Below are positions 22,450 to 27,319 of a DNA stretch of 27,319 bases, in pieces. Position 1 is the stretch's first letter. Each line of letters starts with the position of its first letter. Position numbers and translations under genes: made by a program. The stretch comes from an uncultured Eubacteriales bacterium (GTDB lineage: Bacteria; Bacillota; Clostridia; Christensenellales; Borkfalkiaceae), in NCBI GenBank assembly GCA_900545325.1, contig UQZE01000010.1, positions 1-27,319 of the forward strand. Reading direction: 5' to 3'. Under the pieces are notes generated by a model that was not told where the DNA came from, made no database searches, and worked only from the letters and a program-made list of their open reading frames with translations.

Positions 22450-23412
22450 ATGAAATTAGCGGTATTTTCCCCCGTATTCGGAAATAAAACGCTGGAAGAG
22501 GCGCTGCGCTATCTCTCTTCCAAGGGCGTGGACGGCATGGAGCTGGGCGCGGGCGGCTATCCCGGCAAAGCGCACGCCGACATTTTGGAACTGAAAAAGG
22601 ACGCGGGCAAGCGCGCCGCGCTCAAGGACCTGTTTGCAAAATACAATATGGAAATATGCGCACTGTCGGTGCACGGCAACGGCGTGCATCCGCAGGCGGC
22701 CGTTGCGAGGACGGCGACCGAAGAGCTGGAAGCAGCCCTCTGCGTGGCGGAAAAAATGGGCATAAAAAAGGTCGTTACCTTTTCGGGCTGTCCCGGCGAC
22801 GGCAAGGGCGATATGCCCAACTGGGTAACCTGCCCTTGGCCGAACGAGTTTTCCGACGTGCTCAGATATCAATGGGAGGACGTGCTCGTTCCCTACTGGA
22901 AAGAACATGCGAAACAGGCGGAGGACGCGGGCGTGCAGATCTGTTTTGAAATGCACCCCGGCTTCTGCGTATACAATCCCGAAACCATGCTGAAACTGCG
23001 CGGCGCGGCAGGCAAAGCGCTGGGCGCCAACCTCGATCCCTCGCACCTCATATGGCAGGGAATAGACGTCGCCGAGGCTATCCGTACGCTGGGCGACGCC
23101 CTCTATTATTTCCACGCCAAGGACACCGCGGTGGATCGCCGCAACGCGGCGGTCAACGGCGTGCTCGATACGAAACCCTATGCCGACGAAATACACCGCA
23201 GCTGGATTTTCCGCACGGTGGGCTACGGTTCGGGCGAGAAATACTGGAAGGACGTATGCACCGCCCTGCGGCTGGTCGGGTACGATTACTATATGTCCAT
23301 CGAGCACGAGGACAGCCTGATGACGCAGGAAGAGGGGCTGGACAAAGCCATCGACTTTATGAAGAGCGTGATGATAAAGCAGCCTAAAATGAAAGATATG
23401 TGGTGGGTATGA
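22450..23412 (+). CDS. Sugar phosphate isomerase/epimerase-like TIM barrel (second copy)
   Basis: The 320-residue protein is a larger xylose-isomerase-like TIM barrel with metal-site candidates in CFEMHPGFCVYN, LGANLDPSHLIWQG, FHAKDTAVDRRN and SIEHEDS. Compared with the first isomerase it has a longer loop (GCPGDGKGDMPNWVTCPWP) and a long C-terminal tail ending in MWWV. This group is often annotated simply as isomerase/epimerase and is frequent beside Gfo/Idh/MocA enzymes in gut bacteria. ATG 22450 has CGGGGGT upstream. It is the last gene of the operon; a 12-bp terminator hairpin follows within 8 bp. Confidence 0.92.
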   Translation: MKLAVFSPVFGNKTLEEALRYLSSKGVDGMELGAGGYPGKAHADILELKKDAGKRAALKDLFAKYNMEICALSVHGNGVHPQAAVARTATEELEAALCVAEKMGIKKVVTFSGCPGDGKGDMPNWVTCPWPNEFSDVLRYQWEDVLVPYWKEHAKQAEDAGVQICFEMHPGFCVYNPETMLKLRGAAGKALGANLDPSHLIWQGIDVAEAIRTLGDALYYFHAKDTAVDRRNAAVNGVLDTKPYADEIHRSWIFRTVGYGSGEKYWKDVCTALRLVGYDYYMSIEHEDSLMTQEEGLDKAIDFMKSVMIKQPKMKDMWWV

Positions 23413-23419
23413 CGTGCGG

Positions 23420-23454
23420 CCGCGGCGCTTTTGCAAAGCGCCGCGGTTTTATTT
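23420..23454 (+). terminator. Terminator after the sugar operon
   Basis: A perfect 12-bp stem CCGCGGCGCTTT / AAAGCGCCGCGG with a TGC loop (23420-23446) is followed by TTTTATTT. Confidence 0.92.
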
Positions 23455-23474
23455 TAAAAACTATTTTCAATCGC

Positions 23475-23502
23475 TTGACGAACGGAAACTTCCGACTATA
23501 AT
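23475..23502 (+). promoter_or_regulatory. Promoter for the ArsB/NhaD-like permease
   Basis: -35 TTGACG (23475-23480), 16-bp spacer, perfect -10 TATAAT (23497-23502). Confidence 0.85.
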
Positions 23503-23508
23503 AGATAT

Positions 23509-23553
23509 GCGGAAACCGCAGAGCGGTCATCCGCTTTCCGCCGCCGCGGAAAG
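23509..23553 (+). promoter_or_regulatory. Leader with two competing hairpins
   Basis: TTTCCGC (23535-23541) can pair either with GCGGAAA upstream (23509-23515) or, extended to 8 bp (CTTTCCGC), with GCGGAAAG downstream (23546-23553). The downstream pairing abuts the ribosome site. A small ACCGC / GCGGT hairpin (23515-23527) sits inside the first loop. Confidence 0.45.
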
Positions 23554-23566
23554 AAAGGACATAACA

Positions 23567-24730
23567 ATGGCGGAATTTACCGAACGACGCGGGGGCGCGC
23601 GCAGGCGCGCCCCCGCCCGCGCGCTCGCCTGCGCGCTCAAAAACAACATAGTTCTCATCGTCGCGCTTACCGCCGCGGTCGCTACGTGTTTTTTCGTGCC
23701 TCCGGACGGGGAATACCTTTCGTATTTCGATCTGCGCACGCTGTCCTGTCTTTTTTGCACGCTCGCCGTCGTGGCGGCGCTCAAAAACATCGGCTTTTTC
23801 GTGTGGACGGCGGATATTATCGTGCGTAAGTTCAAAAACATGCGCAACGTCATACTCGCGCTGGTTTTCGTTACCTATTTCGGTTCCATGATCATGGCCA
23901 ACGACATGGCGCTCGTTACCTTTCTGCCGCTCGGCTATTTTACGCTCGAATCGTGCGGGCGGAAAAGACACATGGCCTTCACCTTCGTCATGCAGAACGT
24001 GGCGGCAAATCTCGGAGGCATGCTCACGCCCTTCGGCAATCCGCAGAATTTGTATCTTTATTCCTATTTCAACATACCCGCGGGCGATTTTTTCGCGGTC
24101 ATGGCGATCCCGTTCGCCGTCGCTTTTCTGCTTATTCTCACCGTCTGCCTCTTCGTGAAAAAAGAAGCCGCCGTGGTGCTCACGGAGGCGCACGCAAAGC
24201 CGAGCGGCTGGCGGACGGCCGTTTATTTCGCGCTCTTCGCGCTGTCGGTGCTGATCGTTTTCCGCGTGTTTCCCTATTACTGGGGGCTGGCCGCGGTTAC
24301 GCTCGCGCTGATCTTTCTCGACAGCAAGGCCTTTATGAAGGTGGACTACGGCCTGCTTCTCACGTTCTGCGCGTTTTTCGTGTTCGCGGGCAACATGGCG
24401 AGGATACCCGCCGTAAAGGAAACGCTCGGTATGCTGATGGCGCGCGATCCGTTGCTTTTCGGCACGCTCTGCTGTCAGGTCATTTCCAACGTGCCGTCGG
24501 CGGTGCTGCTTTCCAAATTCACCGTAGATTACGCCGCCCTGCTCGTGGCGGTCAATATCGGCGGGCTGGGCACGCCCATCGCCTCGCTCGCCAGCCTCAT
24601 CACGCTGTCCAATTACCGCAAACACGGCGATAACGTAAAAAAATACATAGGATTGTTCCTGCTCGTCAACTTTTCTTTTCTCGCCGTGCTTTTGGGCGCG
24701 GGATATCTCATGTTCGCGTACGTTTTTTGA
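23567..24730 (+). CDS. SLC13/ArsB/NhaD-type ion transporter superfamily permease
   Basis: The 387-residue membrane protein has about ten hydrophobic segments. The stretch GGMLTPFGNPQNLYLYSYF is the hallmark re-entrant loop of the ion transporter superfamily (ArsB, NhaD, CitM, DASS), and a related loop recurs later as QVISNVPSAVLLSKF. It could move an anion (arsenite, dicarboxylate, citrate) or exchange sodium for protons; the sequence does not decide. ATG 23567 has AAAGGAC upstream; the longer open frame from 23414 would start before the promoter. The first 25 residues are Arg/Ala-rich. No terminator is visible before the next promoter at 24741. Confidence 0.87.
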   Translation: MAEFTERRGGARRRAPARALACALKNNIVLIVALTAAVATCFFVPPDGEYLSYFDLRTLSCLFCTLAVVAALKNIGFFVWTADIIVRKFKNMRNVILALVFVTYFGSMIMANDMALVTFLPLGYFTLESCGRKRHMAFTFVMQNVAANLGGMLTPFGNPQNLYLYSYFNIPAGDFFAVMAIPFAVAFLLILTVCLFVKKEAAVVLTEAHAKPSGWRTAVYFALFALSVLIVFRVFPYYWGLAAVTLALIFLDSKAFMKVDYGLLLTFCAFFVFAGNMARIPAVKETLGMLMARDPLLFGTLCCQVISNVPSAVLLSKFTVDYAALLVAVNIGGLGTPIASLASLITLSNYRKHGDNVKKYIGLFLLVNFSFLAVLLGAGYLMFAYVF

Positions 24731-24740
24731 AAATTACCCC

Positions 24741-24769
24741 TTTACAAACGGCGGAAACGGTGATACAAT
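24741..24769 (+). promoter_or_regulatory. Promoter for the 43-residue peptide gene
   Basis: -35 TTTACA (24741-24746), 17-bp spacer, -10 TACAAT (24764-24769). The first 15 bases are identical to those of the ClC promoter at 500. Confidence 0.8.
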
Positions 24770-24808
24770 AAATATATACCGATACTAAAGATAAGAGAGG
24801 ATGAAAAG

Positions 24809-24940
24809 ATGAAAAAAACTTATTGTGCGCCGTCCGCGCGCGTCGCCGTATTTTCCCGCGACGTTCTGATGGAATCCGGAAAAATGTTTACCGACGGGAT
24901 CGACGTTTTCAGCTCCGATTTCTTCGGCGGCGGATTTTAA
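24809..24940 (+). CDS. Small 43-residue peptide of unknown function
   Basis: I recognise no named family. The peptide begins MKKTYCAPSARVAVFS, continues with an acidic middle (RDVLMESGKMFTDGIDVF) and ends SSDFFGGGF. A ribosome site GAGAGG lies about 9 nt before ATG 24809; the closer ATG at 24801 reads into a stop after three codons. A strong promoter (24741) and terminator (24947) frame it as a one-gene unit. Short 'MKK-x-Y-x-x-P' proteins with Gly-, Asp- and aromatic-rich ends are common in gut Firmicutes and unassigned. It could be a precursor peptide or a small structural protein; no modification enzyme is adjacent. Confidence 0.72.
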   Translation: MKKTYCAPSARVAVFSRDVLMESGKMFTDGIDVFSSDFFGGGF

Positions 24941-24946
24941 AAAGAA

Positions 24947-24974
24947 AAGGCCGTGCTTATGCACGGCCTTTTTT
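24947..24974. terminator. Bidirectional terminator between the small peptide and GT4 genes
   Basis: A 10-bp stem AAGGCCGTGC / GCACGGCCTT with a TTAT loop (24947-24970) is followed by TTTT on the plus strand and by TTTTCTTTTT on the minus strand. The GT4 stop codon overlaps its plus-strand T-run. Confidence 0.92.
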
Positions 24975-26121
24975 ATTTGGAGGCGATCGCCTTTTCGTAA
25001 AAGTCGTAAACTTCCCCGCACACGTCGTCCCAGGTGCGGTAAACCTCCCGATAGCAGTTTTCCTTTGCCTGCGTTAAAAGGTTTTCGTCTGTCACTATGC
25101 GGCAGATTTCGTCCGCCCAGCTCTCCGCCGTATCGCCCGCGAGAAAACCGTTGCGGTTTTCCGTAACGATCTCCGCGGTGGAACAGCCCCTGGTCATAAG
25201 GCTGGGCAGCTTGAGGGCGGCCGCCTCTATGGGGGCGAGGCTGGCGGTATCGAAAGTGGAGGGGAACATGAATAAATCGCTCCTGAGATAATAGCCCGAA
25301 AGCAAGGCGCGGTCCATCACCTTTCCCGTGAATATCACCCTGTCGGCCAGCGCGAGGTCTTTCGCCTTGTTTTCCAGCTTTTCCTTATACGAACCGTCGC
25401 CGACCACGAGGAAGCGGAAGTCGACGCCGCGTTCCTTCACTATTTTCAGCGCGTCGAGCACCAGGTCGAGCCGCTTGTTTTCCACGATGCGCCCTACGGA
25501 GAGAAACACGTTTTCTTGCCCCGCAAGGGCGTGTTTTTCCTCCACCTGCGCGGCAAGCTCGGCCGCGTTTGCGGGATAGACGAGGTCGGTGCCGTTCCTG
25601 ATCACGGTAATTTCCTTTTTATAGCCGTAGGAGCGCAGCACTTCGGCCGCGCCGTCCGAAACGGTGAGCACGTGGTCGCAGGCGTTGATGGTCGTCATGA
25701 TATAGCGCATCATGAAACCGACCAGCGGCTTCGCGTGCAGGATGCGCACGAAATCCTCCTTGAATTTGGTATGGAAGGTGAACACCGTGGGAATGCCGTG
25801 TTTTTTGCCGTAACGCGCGAAAAAGCGCCCCATGGTGAAGGGCGAATGGATATGTATTACGTCGTATTTGTTTTCTTTCAGCGTCTTTTTCAGTTTGCCG
25901 TCGATTCCGGGCATGCCCTGATAATATCCGTCCGCCGACCTTACCGATTTTACGCGCACAACTTTGAATGGCTGATCGTCCTTATATTTCGGAAAGCGCG
26001 GGACGTAAACGTCCACTTCCGCGTTCTTTACCTTTTTCAGGCTCTTGCCGTAGTTGGTGATCACGTTGGTGGGACCGTCGAATTTAGGATAGTAGCAATC
26101 GAGCGTCTGTAAAATTTTCAT
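24973..26121 (-). CDS. GT4 family glycosyltransferase
   Basis: The 382-residue GT-B fold enzyme belongs to glycosyltransferase family 4. The N-terminal domain has DCYYPKFDGPTNVITNYG and VIHIHSPFTMG, with TFHTKF. The C-terminal nucleotide-sugar domain has LSVGRIVENKRLDLVLDAL, LVVGDGSYKEKLE, VIFTGKV and FDTASLAPIEAAALKLPSL. The usual E-x7-E is D-x7-E here. It resembles diacylglycerol or polysaccharide glucosyltransferases. Its ATG overlaps the stop of glf (26118-26121), so both are translated together and probably build a galactofuranose-containing surface glycan or glycolipid. It ends at the shared terminator. Confidence 0.92.
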   Translation of the reverse strand: MKILQTLDCYYPKFDGPTNVITNYGKSLKKVKNAEVDVYVPRFPKYKDDQPFKVVRVKSVRSADGYYQGMPGIDGKLKKTLKENKYDVIHIHSPFTMGRFFARYGKKHGIPTVFTFHTKFKEDFVRILHAKPLVGFMMRYIMTTINACDHVLTVSDGAAEVLRSYGYKKEITVIRNGTDLVYPANAAELAAQVEEKHALAGQENVFLSVGRIVENKRLDLVLDALKIVKERGVDFRFLVVGDGSYKEKLENKAKDLALADRVIFTGKVMDRALLSGYYLRSDLFMFPSTFDTASLAPIEAAALKLPSLMTRGCSTAEIVTENRNGFLAGDTAESWADEICRIVTDENLLTQAKENCYREVYRTWDDVCGEVYDFYEKAIASK

Positions 26122-27275
26122 AAGCGTTTTTCCGCCTCCCCGACGATTTCGTCCGCCAGCGCCAGCGCGTTTTCCACGGCCGCGTCCATGTTGATGTATT
26201 TATAGTTTCCCAGCCTGCCCAAAAGGCGGAAGTTTTTATAACGCGCGAGATAGCTTTTGTACTTTTCGTAAAGCGCGGCGTTTTTTTCGCTGGCTACGGG
26301 ATAATAGGCGATCATTCCTTTGCCCGTTTCGTATTCGAGGGGATATTCGTATACGATTTCGCTCGTTGCGCCCTCCGCCTTTTCGCAGGTGAACTTGTTG
26401 AATTCGCTTATGCGGGTGTATTCCTCGCTCACGGTGTAATTGACCACCGCCGCGGGCTGGAAGGGATTTTTCACCGTTTTGAATTCGAACCGCAGCGAGC
26501 GGTAGGGAAGTTTGCCGAAACGGTAGTTCAAAAGCTCGTCCGCCTGCCCCGTGTAGATTACGGCGTCGTCCGTCCTCTTTTTGTCGAAGTAAACGCCGTC
26601 CTCTCTGATTTCAAGGCGGCTCAGCGCGTCGCAGCCGAGCTCTACTGCGATATTTTCGTGGCGGAGCATGTTTTCAAAGAGCGCGGTGAACCCTTTTTTC
26701 GGCTGGAACTGGTATTTGTCCGTAAAATAACGGTCCTCGTAAGAAACGTAAACGGGTACGCGCCGCATGACGGCGGGATCGAGATCTTCGATCTTTCTGC
26801 CCCATTGCTTCTGCGTGTAAAAGCGGAACACGTTTTCAAACACGAAGTCGGCAAATTCTCGCACGTCCGCGTCCGCATTTTCCTTCAGTTCGAGAATGGG
26901 CACCTTTCTGCCCTCGCCGTATTCCCTGCGGAGCACGCCGTCGAGCTTTTCCGCCTTATCGCGGGGGAATGTTTTGTAAAGGCTTTCGAGATTGAACGGC
27001 ACGGGGATAAAGGTGCCGCGTATGTTCGCGAGCACGCGGTGCTCGTAGGGGAACCACTCGGTAAAGCGGGAAAGAAATTCGAATACGCCCTGCTTTTCCG
27101 TGTGGAAGATGTGCGGCCCGTACTTGTGCACGTAGGCGCCGTTTTTAAATTCGTCGTAAGCGTTGCCGCCGACGGCGCCGTTTTTTTCAAGCACCGTTAC
27201 CTGAAAACCGTTCTCTGCGAGCCGCCGCGCGCATGCCGCGCCCGAAAAACCCGCTCCGATGATGATAGCTCTCAT
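26118..27275 (-). CDS. glf: UDP-galactopyranose mutase
   Basis: The 385-residue flavoenzyme converts UDP-galactopyranose to UDP-galactofuranose, the donor for galactofuranose in surface glycans. The FAD-binding start is IIIGAGFSGAACARRLAENG, with VLEKNGAVGGNAYDE and HKYGPHIFHTEKQGVFEFL after it. Later motifs are FRFYTQKQWG, RVPVYVSYEDRYF and YKYINMDAAVENALALADEI. Length is normal. ATG 27275 follows GGAGAAAAAA. The upstream region, and any promoter or further glycan genes, is cut off by adapter sequence at 27290. Confidence 0.95.
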   Translation of the reverse strand: MRAIIIGAGFSGAACARRLAENGFQVTVLEKNGAVGGNAYDEFKNGAYVHKYGPHIFHTEKQGVFEFLSRFTEWFPYEHRVLANIRGTFIPVPFNLESLYKTFPRDKAEKLDGVLRREYGEGRKVPILELKENADADVREFADFVFENVFRFYTQKQWGRKIEDLDPAVMRRVPVYVSYEDRYFTDKYQFQPKKGFTALFENMLRHENIAVELGCDALSRLEIREDGVYFDKKRTDDAVIYTGQADELLNYRFGKLPYRSLRFEFKTVKNPFQPAAVVNYTVSEEYTRISEFNKFTCEKAEGATSEIVYEYPLEYETGKGMIAYYPVASEKNAALYEKYKSYLARYKNFRLLGRLGNYKYINMDAAVENALALADEIVGEAEKRL

Positions 27276-27289
27276 TTTTTTCTCCTATA

Positions 27290-27319
27290 ATCGGAAGAGC
27301 ACACGTCTGAACTCCAGTC
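27290..27319 (+). other. Illumina TruSeq adapter sequence (not genomic)
   Basis: The last 30 bases, beginning ATCGGAAGAGCACACGTC, match the TruSeq read-1 adapter exactly apart from its first two bases. The contig runs from genomic DNA into untrimmed adapter. The apparent TATAAT at this junction is not a real promoter. Confidence 0.97.

Noticed and set aside
23384..24625. A 413-codon minus-strand frame opposite the permease
   Set aside because: Very rich in charged residues (Glu, Arg, His) as expected from the reverse of hydrophobic codons; no ribosome site.
27283..27292. TATAAT-like -10 box upstream of glf
   Set aside because: It reads on the wrong strand for glf and is formed by the junction of genomic DNA and adapter.

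Overview
The window looks like one end of a contig from a Gram-positive, spore-forming Clostridia-type bacterium, possibly a gut Christensenellales relative. This rests on gene content: CotF-like coat proteins, a preQ1-I and a TPP riboswitch feeding ECF-type S components, LrgAB, a CdaR-type regulator, strong AGGAGG ribosome sites and TTGACA/TATAAT-type promoters. The taxonomic guess is inference. Genes are densely packed and mostly separated by strong intrinsic terminators. The last 30 bases match an Illumina TruSeq adapter, so the right edge is not genomic.

Layout. 1-3.8 kb: 3' end of an ABC exporter, then an operon of a ClC channel with a TrkA-C domain, a GNAT acetyltransferase and a membrane-anchored EEP-family hydrolase. 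3.8-5.5 kb: two CotF/ferritin-like small proteins; QueT behind a likely preQ1-I riboswitch; and two small minus-strand genes, one with a hairpin over its ribosome site and one probably leaderless. 5.6-9.3 kb: Lrp/AsnC regulator, aminotransferase and pyrophosphatase, then lrgAB. The 3' end of lrgB is repeated twice more in a 92-bp tandem array. 9.3-12.2 kb: a long ThiT-like protein on the minus strand under a TPP riboswitch and terminator, divergent from a YfbR-like nucleotidase and a carbamoyltransferase-like protein lacking key active-site residues. 12.3-17.8 kb: an orphan MsmK-type sugar ABC ATPase with a charged tail, a metal-exporter-like permease, then a CdaR regulator, S41 protease and HNH protein in one operon.

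17.9-23.4 kb: an AraC regulator divergent from five genes (oxidoreductase, ThuA, isomerase, oxidoreductase, isomerase). These fit an oxidative (keto-sugar) route for a glycoside or sugar acid. No transporter or glycosidase is in the operon; the orphan ABC ATPase and the CdaR regulator are other carbohydrate-related genes nearby. 23.5-27.3 kb: an ArsB/NhaD-like permease, a 43-residue peptide gene with its own promoter and terminator, and a minus-strand glf plus GT4 glycosyltransferase pair for a galactofuranose-containing surface glycan.

The most unusual items are the lrgB 3'-end array, whose copies differ only at silent sites and whose T6 run could switch the frame; the carbamoyltransferase-like protein with lost motifs; the tiny peptide gene; and the keto-sugar operon. 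All calls come from reading motifs in the sequence, with no database search.
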